Shown here: piece by piece, positions 42,202-50,853 of the stretch
How the letters are laid out: each line of letters begins with the position of its first letter
Position numbering within the stretch: position 1 is the first letter of the stretch
DNA from: an uncultured Elusimicrobium sp.
GTDB lineage: Bacteria > Elusimicrobiota > Elusimicrobia > Elusimicrobiales > Elusimicrobiaceae
Direction of reading: 5' to 3'
Assembly (NCBI GenBank): GCA_902766765.1
Contig: CACXER010000007.1
Span: forward strand, 1 to 61,660
DNA: 61,660 nucleotides
Notes under the pieces: model-generated
The model's input: only the letters and a program-made list of their open reading frames with translations
What the model was told of the DNA's origin: nothing
The model's database searches: none
Position numbers and translations under genes: made by a program

Positions 42202-42780
42202 CTAATCGGTAATCGTGGTATATTCCGGATTATTCATGACTTTCTTTTTGCTTTCGCTCCACACCGAGCCAAACCCGTCCACCGTGCGTTTGACGATATC
42301 GCGCGAAAGTTGCTCAAAGACCACGTCGCGCGCTTGTACTTCGGTCAGCCCCCCCGGTAGCGTAGAAGCCGCATACACTTGCATACCCATAAATGCGGGC
42401 TCACGCCAAACGGGTTGGTTAGTAGTTTTGTCCATAAGAACGACATCTAACCAAATGTTCATTTGGTACACGGTAGGGATCAGCTGGCTATCGTACTGTA
42501 CCGGTACGTTTAAGTAGCGCGAAATCGTAGTAATGACTACGCCTTCGGCCCCGTCGTTTTCCGGCACAATCTGATAGGATCCGTTACGTAAAAACTCGTC
42601 ATACAACTCGTTGTAGAATTTATCCTCCAGCGCAAACACTTCGGTTTTATTTAAGATGGGCCGCACGGCAATTTTTTTAATATGTTGCGGCATAATTTGC
42701 GCTTGAGGTTTATAGTAAGCGCCTTCGCTGGCACACGCGGCCAACCAGGCGGCACAAATTAAAATGACGAGTTTTTTCAT
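42202..42780 (-). CDS. lptE: LptE-like LPS-assembly lipoprotein
   Basis: This 192-aa protein has a lipoprotein signal (LVILICAAWLAAC, lipidated Cys at 16). The body has IKKIAVRPILNKTE, FYNELYDEFLRNGSYQIV, and a long helix/strand pattern as in the LptE family, which plugs the LptD barrel that places LPS in the outer membrane. Its position between leuS and holA strongly supports the call, since sequence similarity in this family is low. Confidence 0.85.
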   Translation of the reverse strand: MKKLVILICAAWLAACASEGAYYKPQAQIMPQHIKKIAVRPILNKTEVFALEDKFYNELYDEFLRNGSYQIVPENDGAEGVVITTISRYLNVPVQYDSQLIPTVYQMNIWLDVVLMDKTTNQPVWREPAFMGMQVYAASTLPGGLTEVQARDVVFEQLSRDIVKRTVDGFGSVWSESKKKVMNNPEYTTITD

Positions 42781-42788
42781 AGTTTCTC

Positions 42789-45302
42789 CTATTTATTGGG
42801 CGCGGCTACAATACTTACCATACGCCCCGGCACGACGATAATTTTCTTAATTTGAAGTCCTTCCATGCTGCGCTGTACTTTAGCGCTGGCCAGGGCGGCT
42901 TTTTCAATATCTTCGCGCGAAGCGTTAGTGGGGACAGAAATACGGTCGCGTACTTTGCCATTGATTTGTACGCCAAGTTCCACACTATCTTCTTGCAAGA
43001 AATTCTTGTCTGCCACCGGCCACGCTTGTTGCAGTAAGAAATCCATATGACCGTGTTGTTGCCAAATTTCGTCGGTAATGTGCGGCGCAAACGGGTGCAA
43101 CAATTTCAAAAACACTTCAAACGTCGCACGACTCACTTGCGGCAATTTGCTGATATCGTTAAAGAGTACCATGAGTGCAGATACCGCCGTATTAAAGCGG
43201 AAATTTTCAATATCATCGCCAACTTTAACAATCGTTTGGTTCTTCAAAATTTCGCTCTTTTTGGGATCTTGTCCGTCAAAGAGTTTCACGTTTTCGCTCC
43301 AGCCGTATACGCGTTTTAAGAAGCGCGATACCCCTTCAATCCCTTTCATATCCCAAGGTTTGCTGGCTTCAAACGGCCCCATGAACATTTCGTACATACG
43401 GAAGGCATCGGCCCCGTATTGATTCAAAATATCGTCGGGATTGACCACGTTTTTCTTAGACTTAGACATCTTTTCCACCATCGGCGAAAGTTCCTCTCCC
43501 GTGGCGGCTAAAAAAGCCTTGCCGTCTTTAAAATCAATTTCATCATATCCGTGGTAATTACCCATTTTGTCGCGGTATGAAAACGCTAAAATCATCCCTT
43601 GGTGGCGTAGTTTTTTAAACGGCTCTTTGGTTGCTACCACGCCCAAATCGTACAGCACCCGGTGCCAAAACCGCGCGTACAACAAGTGCAGTACCGCGTG
43701 TTCGGCGCCGCCGATGTAACAATCTACCGGGCCATAGGCTTTTTCAATGGCGGGGTCTACCAGTTTTTCCGTGTTGTGCGGATCCATATAACGTAAATAA
43801 TACCAGCAAGAACCGGCCCATTGGGGCATGGTGTTCGTTTCGCGTTTGGCCGGGCCGCCGCATTGGGGGCAAGTCGTGTTGACCCAATCGGTTACCGTCG
43901 CCAGCGGCGATTCGCCGGTGCCGGACGGTTCAAATTTTTCCACTTCGGGCAGACGCAAAGGCAGTTCGCTTTCCGGCAAGGCAACCACGCCGCATTTGTC
44001 GCAATGTACGACGGGGATAGGTTCCCCCCAATACCGTTGACGCGCAAACACCCAATCGCGCAGTTTATACGTTGTTTTTGCGTTTCCGCAGTGATGTTCG
44101 GTCAGCCATTTAATCATGGCGGCCTTGCTCTCTTGGACGTGAAGCCCGTTTAAAAAGCCGGAATTGACCAGTTCGCCGTCGCCGGTAAACGCTTCTTTTT
44201 CTACGCCCTGTTCGCTTTTGATAACTTCAATAATATCCAAGCCGAACTTTTTAGCAAAAGCATAGTCGCGCTCGTCGTGCGCAGGTACGGCCATAATGGC
44301 CCCTGTACCGTAACCCATGAGCACATAGTCAGAAGTCCACACCGGAATTTTTTTCCCGTTGACCGGATTGATAGCATACGCACCCGTGAACACACCTGTT
44401 TTTTCTTTGTTGAGTTCGCCGCGTTCTAAATCACTTTTTTTGGCGGCCTCCTTTTGATAAGCGGCCACAGCTTCTTTTTGCTCGGGCGTAACGATTTTTT
44501 CCAAAATCGGATGTTCGGGCGAAACGACCATATACGTCGCGCCGAAAAGCGTATCGGGGCGGGTGGTATAGACGGTTAAAATTTCATCGTGTCCGTCCAG
44601 TTTAAAAAGCACGTTCGCGCCGTTGGATTTACCAATCCAATTTTTCTGCATGGTTAGCGTGCTTTCCGGCCAATCCAAATCATTGAGCCCTTCCAATAAT
44701 TCTTCGGCGTAATCGGTAATTTTTAAAATCCATTGGCGCAGCGCCTTGCGTTCAATTTCGTGGCCGCAACGTTCGCATTTTCCGTTAAAAACTTCTTCGT
44801 TCGCAAGCCCCGTTTTGCACGACGGACACCAGTTTATCGGCACCGTAGATTCGTAAGCCAGACCTTTTTTGAAAAGTTGCAAGAAAATCCATTGGGTCCA
44901 TTTGTAATATTGGGGGTCAGTGGTGTCTACCTCGCGGCTCCAATCATAAGCCAAGCCGATAGATTTAATTTGACGGCGAAAATTATCAATGTTTTTCTGC
45001 GTCGTTACGCGCGGATGCACTCCGGTAGCGATAGCATAGTTTTCCGCCGGGAGCCCAAACGCGTCCCACCCCATGGGGTGTAAAACGTCGTAGCCGTTCA
45101 TACGTTTATAGCGTGTCAAAATGTCAGACGCGGTATATCCTTCCGGGTGGCCGACATGAAGGCCCGCCCCCGACGGATACGGGAACATATCCAAACAATA
45201 AAATTTTTTGTCAGACGGCATTTTGGGGCTGGCAAACAGGTTGGCCTCTTGCCAGCGGGCTTGTTGTTTTTTGTCAATTTGCGGAAAATTATCGTTACTC
45301 AT
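42789..45302 (-). CDS. leuS: Leucyl-tRNA synthetase
   Basis: This 837-aa class I enzyme has the HIGH-type HVGHPEGYTASD near 50, zinc-type Cys pairs in CPSCKTGLANEEV and CERCGHE, the editing domain (TTRPDTLFGATYMV) and the KMSKSKKNV loop at about 610. Full length and complete. It is the first gene of the leuS-lptE-holA operon; the start has no clear ribosome site. Confidence 0.96.
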   Translation of the reverse strand: MSNDNFPQIDKKQQARWQEANLFASPKMPSDKKFYCLDMFPYPSGAGLHVGHPEGYTASDILTRYKRMNGYDVLHPMGWDAFGLPAENYAIATGVHPRVTTQKNIDNFRRQIKSIGLAYDWSREVDTTDPQYYKWTQWIFLQLFKKGLAYESTVPINWCPSCKTGLANEEVFNGKCERCGHEIERKALRQWILKITDYAEELLEGLNDLDWPESTLTMQKNWIGKSNGANVLFKLDGHDEILTVYTTRPDTLFGATYMVVSPEHPILEKIVTPEQKEAVAAYQKEAAKKSDLERGELNKEKTGVFTGAYAINPVNGKKIPVWTSDYVLMGYGTGAIMAVPAHDERDYAFAKKFGLDIIEVIKSEQGVEKEAFTGDGELVNSGFLNGLHVQESKAAMIKWLTEHHCGNAKTTYKLRDWVFARQRYWGEPIPVVHCDKCGVVALPESELPLRLPEVEKFEPSGTGESPLATVTDWVNTTCPQCGGPAKRETNTMPQWAGSCWYYLRYMDPHNTEKLVDPAIEKAYGPVDCYIGGAEHAVLHLLYARFWHRVLYDLGVVATKEPFKKLRHQGMILAFSYRDKMGNYHGYDEIDFKDGKAFLAATGEELSPMVEKMSKSKKNVVNPDDILNQYGADAFRMYEMFMGPFEASKPWDMKGIEGVSRFLKRVYGWSENVKLFDGQDPKKSEILKNQTIVKVGDDIENFRFNTAVSALMVLFNDISKLPQVSRATFEVFLKLLHPFAPHITDEIWQQHGHMDFLLQQAWPVADKNFLQEDSVELGVQINGKVRDRISVPTNASREDIEKAALASAKVQRSMEGLQIKKIIVVPGRMVSIVAAPNK

Positions 45303-45392
45303 ATCTTATTTATTTTATCATTTTAGTAAGTTCTTTTGGCGCAATTTGATAAGCCAATCGGTAACGATGGAATGGACAGCGTGAGAAAGGAA

Positions 45393-46280
45393 TTACCCTC
45401 TGGGGTGAAACTTCTTATGCTTGTTTTTGAGGTCTTTAACGTCCAGGTGCGTGTAAATCTGCGTCGTCGTTAAATTGGCGTGGCCGAGCATTTCTTGCAA
45501 ACTGCGCAAGTCCGCCCCGCCTTGCAGTAAATGTGAGGCAAATGTATGACGGAATAAATGCGGGTGTAAAGGTCGCGAAATGTTGGCTTTTCGCCCAAGC
45601 GCAGCCAGATCCCGCCACACACTCACGCGGCTTAGTTTCTTACCGCGATTATTCAAAAAAACTTCGGAGTCCACCTCTTTACCCACGAAATGCGCCGTAC
45701 GCAACGATAAATACTCTTTGAGCCGTTGGCAGCACGCCGGATGAATCGGCACAAAGCGTTGTTTTCCCCCCTTGCCAAACGCCAAAATCCACCCTTCGTC
45801 CGTATTGATATTTTCCAAACGTAGCCCCAATAATTCACTCACGCGCAGCCCCGCCGCATATAAAAGTTCCACAATTGTAAGCGTGCGCACTTCATCAAAT
45901 TTTTCCGCCGGATACGAAAGCAACCGCTCCATTTCTTCGCGCGTGAGTTGTTCCGGAAGAGAAGCCGGTAATTTAGGCGATTTTAGAAACCGCGTCGGGT
46001 CATCTTGGATACGTTGCTCCAAAAGCAGAAATTTATAAAAACTTTTCACGGCTTCCATTTTGCGAAACACACTCGCCGCCGATAGCCCTTCCACATTTTT
46101 AAGTTGGTAATTATACTGATCTATCAGCCGGTCGGTAACGTCTTGCGGTAACACTTCGTTTACTTCGCAATATTCTAAAAAGTGCTGCACGTCGGACGCA
46201 TACGCCGCCTGCGTATTTTTAGACAACTGCCGCTCAAACGATAAGTGGTTTACAAAATCTTCTAAAAGTACCCTATCCAT
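45393..46280 (-). CDS. xerD: XerD-type tyrosine recombinase
   Basis: This 295-aa enzyme has the catalytic set R146 (AAGLRVSELL), H241 and R244 (HPHLFRHTF), H267 (LGHANL) and Y276 (TTTQIYTHL). Size and motifs match XerC/XerD, which resolve chromosome dimers at dif. It could also be used by integrase-less mobile elements. The start MDRVLLEDF is chosen because homologues begin here and the longer frame runs into the tRNA-linked element. A TATAAT lies exactly 6 nt before the ATG and no ribosome site is present, suggesting a leaderless mRNA. Confidence 0.92.
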   Translation of the reverse strand: MDRVLLEDFVNHLSFERQLSKNTQAAYASDVQHFLEYCEVNEVLPQDVTDRLIDQYNYQLKNVEGLSAASVFRKMEAVKSFYKFLLLEQRIQDDPTRFLKSPKLPASLPEQLTREEMERLLSYPAEKFDEVRTLTIVELLYAAGLRVSELLGLRLENINTDEGWILAFGKGGKQRFVPIHPACCQRLKEYLSLRTAHFVGKEVDSEVFLNNRGKKLSRVSVWRDLAALGRKANISRPLHPHLFRHTFASHLLQGGADLRSLQEMLGHANLTTTQIYTHLDVKDLKNKHKKFHPRG

Positions 46281-46286
46281 ACGGGT

Positions 46287-46292
46287 ATTATA
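46287..46292 (-). promoter_or_regulatory. -10 box for leaderless xerD
   Basis: On the minus strand TATAAT is followed by ACCCGT and the ATG. Confidence 0.5.
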
Positions 46293-46479
46293 GAAAAATT
46301 TAAGCCATGGGGTTTTCAAACTAAAATGTTCTAATGCTAGGCGCGCGCCCCTAATTGCTTCAAAGAAAAAAGCCTTATCCCTAGGCACGCCCAAGGGAAA
46401 GATACTCACGCTATCTGACCGAGGGCGTAACAACGAGACAAGGTTTTTTACGAAGAAGAAATACCCCCGGCGGAGGTTG

Positions 46480-46616
46480 CCTTCCGGTAAAATTCCTAAC
46501 GGAATTTTCCTGCAGTCCGGGCTCGCGGTACTCGCCTTGCGGCTCACAAGTTCGCACGCAAACTCGTACATCGCTGCGCCTTTCAACTCCCGCCGCACAC
46601 CAAGCAGTTGGTGTGC
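46480..46616 (-). repeat. tRNA-linked structured element, copy B
   Basis: On the minus strand, after tRNA-Arg and its terminator, come the hairpin GCACACCAA/TTGGTGTGC (46595-46616), the reverse complement of this tRNA's own T-arm (46582-46595 against 46668-46681, 14 of 14), CGCAGCGATG, an AGCCGCAAGGC segment, ACCGCGAG, and an AATTCCGTTAGGAATT hairpin with ACCG after it. The order is the same as in copy A after tRNA-Thr. The stems differ in sequence but still pair. Low-similarity sequence with more hairpins continues to about 46360. Confidence 0.7.
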
Positions 46617-46631
46617 TCCGGGACCAAAAAT

Positions 46632-46655
46632 AAAAACCCGCCAAGGCGGGCTTTT
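46632..46655 (-). terminator. Terminator after tRNA-Arg
   Basis: AAGCCCGCC/GGCGGGTTTTTA stem on the minus strand, 7 nt past the tRNA. Confidence 0.8.
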
Positions 46656-46661
46656 GAATTT

Positions 46662-46735
46662 TACCCCCGGCGGGAGTTGAACTCGCAACCTCTTCCTTAG
46701 GACGGAATCGCTCTATCCAATTGAGCTACGGGGGC
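46662..46735 (-). tRNA. tRNA-Arg (anticodon CCT)
   Basis: A cloverleaf with acceptor GCCCCCG/CGGGGGT, D-arm GCTC/GAGC and anticodon loop GTCCTAA reads AGG codons. Two stem mismatches are visible: A-G at the base of the anticodon stem and A-C in the T-stem. The tRNA lies only 5 bp after the sigma-factor stop codon, so it is probably cut out of the sigma mRNA. Confidence 0.93.
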
Positions 46736-46740
46736 GTAAA

Positions 46741-47910
46741 TTATTTTTTGGATTTGCGGCGCGGTGCCGGGCGGGAAATTTTTTTCACGGCCTTTTTAAC
46801 CGTTTTTTTAGCGGCTTTTTTAGGCGTTACTTTTTTAACCGTTTTCTTTTTCCCGGTTTTCTTTGCGGGTTTTACAGATTTCGCCGGTTTGGCAGATTTA
46901 TGGATTTTTTTCTTTGCCGCGGATTTGACGGCTTGTGTGAACTGTTGGGCTTTGCGCAATAATTTAGCAAGCGCCCCTTGCGGTTTTTCTTCGCCCAAGA
47001 TATTCGTTTTTACTTTGCCGCGCATAGCCGTATGCAAATTGCGAGTGCGGTAATCCGCCGGAGCCGCAACTTCAATGAGCCCCGCCCGCATAGCTTCGCG
47101 ACGCAGGGTGCGGATGGCACGGTCTTCAATTTGGCGCACCCGCTCGCGCGAGAGCCCTAACGCATCGGCGACTTCGCCCAGCGTTTTAGGCTCGTTATCG
47201 TCCAATCCGTAGCGCATGATAATAATTTGGCGATCGCGATCGCTTAAATCGGCCATGCTTTGGCGAATCGTATTATGATCTTCTTGTTGAAGAAACACAT
47301 CATGCGGATTGCCTTTTCCGTCGTCGCTAATCGTATCTTCCAACGTCAGATCTTCTTCGTCGTACACGACACTGGTAAGCGAATCAATCCCCTTGGCGGC
47401 ACTCAAGGTATCTATAATAGATTTTACTTGGCGGGCACTTAAATCCAACTCTTTGGCCATTTCCTGTAAGGACGGCTCACGTCCGTTGGCTTCTTTGAGT
47501 TCGTTCCAGGCGCGAAACCAACGTTTCAATTTTCCCCAAGCGTGCGACGGAATTTTAATGGAACCGGATTGTTCTTCAATATATTTACGGATATATTGTT
47601 CAATCCAATATACCGCATACGTGGAAAAACGATACCCTTTGGTCGGGTCAAATTTCTCAATGGCTTGGAGTAGCCCTAAATTACCTTCTTCAATTAAATC
47701 CATCAGTTCCATACCGGGACGCAAAAAGCGTTTAGCCGTCGGAACAACGAGCCGCAAATTAGTTTCCAAGATTTGGCGTTGGGCCTCTTTATTTCCTTTC
47801 TTGGCTAGCGCCCACAAGCGGGAAATTTCCTTGCGGTCCATGTCTTGGGTAATTTTACCCAATTGTTTAAAGTATTCCGTAGTACTATCTAAAGAAGTAT
47901 CCTGTTCCAT
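46741..47910 (-). CDS. Sigma-70 family factor with histone-H1-like lysine-rich C-terminal tail
   Basis: This is a 389-aa protein. Regions 2-4 are complete: region 2.1-2.4 with NLRLVVPTAKRF and KFDPTKGYRFSTYAVYWI (86-103), region 3, and the region 4.2 HTH TLGEVADALGLSRERVRQIE (243-262). Region 1.1 is absent. After residue 300 comes a tail that sigma factors normally lack: residues 331-389 hold 25 Lys with Ala and Pro repeats (AKPAKSVKPAK, KKAVKK), like bacterial histone H1 proteins. It may be the main or a stationary-type sigma. A TATGAT box sits exactly 6 nt before the ATG (leaderless). tRNA-Arg follows. Confidence 0.9.
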   Translation of the reverse strand: MEQDTSLDSTTEYFKQLGKITQDMDRKEISRLWALAKKGNKEAQRQILETNLRLVVPTAKRFLRPGMELMDLIEEGNLGLLQAIEKFDPTKGYRFSTYAVYWIEQYIRKYIEEQSGSIKIPSHAWGKLKRWFRAWNELKEANGREPSLQEMAKELDLSARQVKSIIDTLSAAKGIDSLTSVVYDEEDLTLEDTISDDGKGNPHDVFLQQEDHNTIRQSMADLSDRDRQIIIMRYGLDDNEPKTLGEVADALGLSRERVRQIEDRAIRTLRREAMRAGLIEVAAPADYRTRNLHTAMRGKVKTNILGEEKPQGALAKLLRKAQQFTQAVKSAAKKKIHKSAKPAKSVKPAKKTGKKKTVKKVTPKKAAKKTVKKAVKKISRPAPRRKSKK

Positions 47911-47916
47911 ACTAAT

Positions 47917-47922
47917 ATCATA
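47917..47922 (-). promoter_or_regulatory. -10 box for the leaderless sigma gene
   Basis: On the minus strand TATGAT is followed by ATTAGT and the ATG; no ribosome site. Confidence 0.45.
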
Positions 47923-48050
47923 TCAAATTTTCCGCCAAACGCCACCGTTATCTGACCATATAAAAGGGCTGTTCGCAGGCGCAACAACACTATTATAGTG
48001 AAAAGAGCAGAGAGATGATTGAACTCAATGACAGGTAATCTATTACGAAA

Positions 48051-48599
48051 TTAAAAATAATAGATATTCCAATTCTCGTGAGCAAGCGGACTTGTTTTTT
48101 GGGTAGCATTCTTACAAAGTTGATTGGCAAAATTATCGCTTGGAGTCGCGTAACACGCCCGTTTATTATTCCAAGATTGCTGATTGCTTCCTGCATCACT
48201 GTAAGCAAAAATCAACAAAACTCCGGATAGACGGGGATCTTGAGAGTACACAGAATTTGGCTGTCCACTTACTAATTTGTTGAGTTTCAATGCAAAAACT
48301 CCTCCAGCCGCAGTAGTAACTGTTTTGTTTTGACTAGACAATGTGCCTTCTATCCCTATATCTAAATTTTCCCAATCGTTCGTATACTCTCCGTTGGCCA
48401 AAAAATACCGTTCTTCCGCTTGTACCGTCGCATTAGAAAGTGTAATAAGGTGCGTCATGCGCGCTTTCCCCACCGCTATTTTATATTGCGGCAAAGCCAC
48501 CGAGGCCAGGATGCCGATGATTAACACGACCACCAATAATTCTATTAACGTAAATCCTTTTTCGTCTAAAACACCCAACAAACTACTTTTGTTTTTCAT
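48051..48599 (-). CDS. Type IV pilin-like protein 5
   Basis: This 182-aa prepilin has a leader of about 15 residues (MKNKSSLLGVLDEKG) before FTLIELLVVVLIIGILASVA, then LPQYKIAVGKARMTHLITLS and AEERYFLANGEYTNDWENLD. Two cysteines near the end (ACYATP and LCKNAT). It is divergent from pilin 6; the 156-bp space holds both promoters. Confidence 0.88.
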   Translation of the reverse strand: MKNKSSLLGVLDEKGFTLIELLVVVLIIGILASVALPQYKIAVGKARMTHLITLSNATVQAEERYFLANGEYTNDWENLDIGIEGTLSSQNKTVTTAAGGVFALKLNKLVSGQPNSVYSQDPRLSGVLLIFAYSDAGSNQQSWNNKRACYATPSDNFANQLCKNATQKTSPLAHENWNIYYF

Positions 48600-48631
48600 A
48601 TATATCCCTCCACAGGAATTTAATACATGCT

Positions 48632-48717
48632 TATTAAAGCAAAAAAAAAAACAAAGTCAAGCCCTTTTTGTGCCTTTTTAAAAAGCACTTGATAAACCTA
48701 AAAGAAAAAACGATAAT
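48632..48717. promoter_or_regulatory. Divergent promoters of pilins 5 and 6
   Basis: Leftward: TTGACT (48660-48655), a 17-bp spacer with an eleven-T run, TTAATA. Rightward: TTGATA (48689-48694), a 17-bp spacer with an A-rich stretch, GATAAT (48712-48717). Both keep the 17-bp spacing of the other pilin promoters. Confidence 0.65.
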
Positions 48718-48755
48718 AAAGTATCAGTTTTTTGTTAGCAAAAGGGAGAAATAAC

Positions 48756-49262
48756 GTGAACAACACAAAAGCATTTACCTTGATTGAACTTTTAGTTGTC
48801 GTACTCATCATCGGCATTTTGGCCTCGGTGGCGCTGCCGCAGTATCAAAAGGCAGTAGACAAAAGCCGCTTCTCCAACCTAATGGCTATCACTAAATCGT
48901 TGGCGGACGCCAACGAAGTATATTATTTAGCCAACGGGGAATACGCAACCGATTTTGACGCCCTCGCTATTAGTATCCCGGCACAAAGCATTTCCGGATC
49001 CGTGGCCACTTTTAATTGGGGACATTGCTACTTATACGGACAACAAGAAGTACGATGTGATAACAACACCACATTAAACAACGAATATATCGTGCATTAT
49101 GCAAATGATACTAGCGGTTGGAAAGGTTGGACATATTGCACAGCGATCACAACCCAACGGGGTTCCCGGTTTGATAAAGTGTGCGCTACACTAGGCACTT
49201 ACGTAAGCCAAACCACCTGCGGACTGGGAACTTGCCAAGTTTATAAAATGAGTCAGCGTTAA
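48756..49262 (+). CDS. Type IV pilin-like protein 6
   Basis: This 168-aa prepilin starts at GTG (48756, reads MNNTKAF) because GGGAG lies 8 nt upstream. The FTLIELLVVVLIIGILASVA helix and LPQYQKAVDKSRFSNLMAIT are followed by ANEVYYLANGEYATDFDALA. Cysteine-rich end (CAT, TTCGLGTCQVY), different from the other copies. It ends 5 bp before the convergent kinase gene. Confidence 0.88.
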   Translation: MNNTKAFTLIELLVVVLIIGILASVALPQYQKAVDKSRFSNLMAITKSLADANEVYYLANGEYATDFDALAISIPAQSISGSVATFNWGHCYLYGQQEVRCDNNTTLNNEYIVHYANDTSGWKGWTYCTAITTQRGSRFDKVCATLGTYVSQTTCGLGTCQVYKMSQR

Positions 49263-49267
49263 GTATT

Positions 49268-50212
49268 TTATTTCGCTACTGCCGCCGGCGTTTTGGGAAT
49301 GCGGAACCAGAACATCGCGCCCTGACCAAGCCCGGCACTTTCTACACCGATTTCCCCACCGTGCGCATGGACAATTTCTTGCGCGATAGATAAGCCGAGT
49401 CCCCACCCTTGTTTTTTGAGGTTACGGTCGTTATCGGACTGGTGGAACTTGAGGAAGATTTTTTCCTTTTCGGTATGCAAAATCCCCGGGCCGTTGTCGG
49501 CGACGCGGCAAGTGAGTGTGTCTCCCTCTTCGTAGAAACTAACTTCCACCCGGCCGCCTTGCGGGGCAAATTTAATAGCGTTACCGATCAAATTGCTGAG
49601 CACTTGCGATAAGCGGAATCGGTCCGCCACCACGGGAATCGTAATCGGATAATCGTATTTTTGCAAGAAAATCCCTTTCTTCTGGGCGTTGACGGCCTGC
49701 AACGTAACCACATCATCTACCAGGGTATTAAAGGTAAAAGGTTGGCCGTCCATTTTAAACCGGCCCGATTCCATCATGGAAATATCCATTAAATCGGTCA
49801 TCAACATATTCATATTATCGGTGGCTTTCAAAATATTATTTAAGGCAATTTGGTCGTTATTACCCCCGCCTTGCGGACTATCCATCATCAGAACCGACGC
49901 AAACCCTTGAATGGACGAAAGCGGTTGACGCAAATCATGCGCGACGATAGACATGAATTTGGAGCGGATTTCGTTAAGCCGCGTAAGCTCTTGGTTAGAT
50001 AAACGTAACTTGTTAACCATTCCTTCCAACACCGTTACTTTACCGGAAAGTTGCTGTTGCAGAGACGCAATTTGTTGTTGGTAATTGTGTTCCGCTTTCA
50101 TAATGGTACGGTTCATTTTACGGAGTACAAATTTCTTCGTAATCCAATAGGTAAGTAACGATAACGACGACGCAATAATAACAATGTATACAACTACCAG
50201 TTGCCAAGGCAT
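49268..50212 (-). CDS. Membrane-bound sensor histidine kinase
   Basis: This 314-aa protein has one N-terminal membrane helix (VVVYIVIIASSLSLLTYWI), a coiled-coil linker, a HisKA domain with H92 in IVAHDLRQPLSS, and an ATPase domain with N-box NLIGNAIKFAP, G1 VADNGPGI and G2 WGLGLSIAQEIV. There is no obvious sensor domain outside the membrane, so the signal may come from inside the cell or the membrane. No response regulator gene lies nearby (orphan). It is co-oriented with tsaC, 11 bp after it. Confidence 0.9.
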   Translation of the reverse strand: MPWQLVVVYIVIIASSLSLLTYWITKKFVLRKMNRTIMKAEHNYQQQIASLQQQLSGKVTVLEGMVNKLRLSNQELTRLNEIRSKFMSIVAHDLRQPLSSIQGFASVLMMDSPQGGGNNDQIALNNILKATDNMNMLMTDLMDISMMESGRFKMDGQPFTFNTLVDDVVTLQAVNAQKKGIFLQKYDYPITIPVVADRFRLSQVLSNLIGNAIKFAPQGGRVEVSFYEEGDTLTCRVADNGPGILHTEKEKIFLKFHQSDNDRNLKKQGWGLGLSIAQEIVHAHGGEIGVESAGLGQGAMFWFRIPKTPAAVAK

Positions 50213-50223
50213 AAACTTTCTCC

Positions 50224-50853
50224 TTACGCTAATGTTTCGCCCAACGCTGCTTGCAACGCAGAACGTGAAATGGCTCCTTCCCGCAGTAACCGCGGAGCAG
50301 CCGTCAAATCTACCACGCTGGAAGCCACCGGACTAAGCGTACCGCCTAATAAAATATAGTCCACTTTTCCGTCAAAGGTTTCCAACAAAATCTTTTCTTC
50401 GGTAATAACATCCTGTCCGTGTAAATTAGCGCTTGTACACGCCAGCGGGCCGGACATCTTACGTAGTAATTCTACTAAAAAAGGATGCCCCGGGATACGA
50501 AACCCCAGTCCGGCAAAACCGCGACAAAGCGGTTTCCCTTGCTCGGTCGGCGGAACAATCAGCGTAAGTCCACCGGGCCAAAACCGAACGGCTAGTTTTT
50601 CGGCATTTTCATTAAACTCGGCCGCTTGCCGCGCTTGGGCCAAACTGCCCGTGAGTAGTTGCAAGGGGCTTGTGGCCGGGCGGTTTTTGAGTTGGTAAAT
50701 TTTCTGGATACTTGCTTCCTGATACGCTCCCGTACCGATACCGTATACCGTATCGGTGGGCAACACTGCCACCGCGCCGGCTTGCAATTCACCGGCTAAA
50801 CGGAGCATATCTTCTAACGACACATCGGCTATTTTAAAAACACGGGTTTTCAT
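50224..50853 (-). CDS. tsaC: L-threonylcarbamoyladenylate synthase (YrdC/Sua5 domain)
   Basis: This is a 209-aa protein. The YrdC domain has VAVLPTDTVYGIGTGA, KIYQLKNRPATSPLQL, ACTSANLHGQ and a final SSVVDLT. It makes threonylcarbamoyl-AMP for t6A in ANN-reading tRNAs; tsaB and tsaE lie at 58.6-59.7 kb. The start MKTRVF follows GGAAG and overlaps rsmI by 20 bp. Confidence 0.92.
   Translation of the reverse strand: MKTRVFKIADVSLEDMLRLAGELQAGAVAVLPTDTVYGIGTGAYQEASIQKIYQLKNRPATSPLQLLTGSLAQARQAAEFNENAEKLAVRFWPGGLTLIVPPTEQGKPLCRGFAGLGFRIPGHPFLVELLRKMSGPLACTSANLHGQDVITEEKILLETFDGKVDYILLGGTLSPVASSVVDLTAAPRLLREGAISRSALQAALGETLA

Noticed and set aside
46281-46688. N-terminal extension of xerD
   Set aside because: The extra 136 codons are the tRNA-linked element and terminator; XerD homologues start at 46280, where a -10 box fits.
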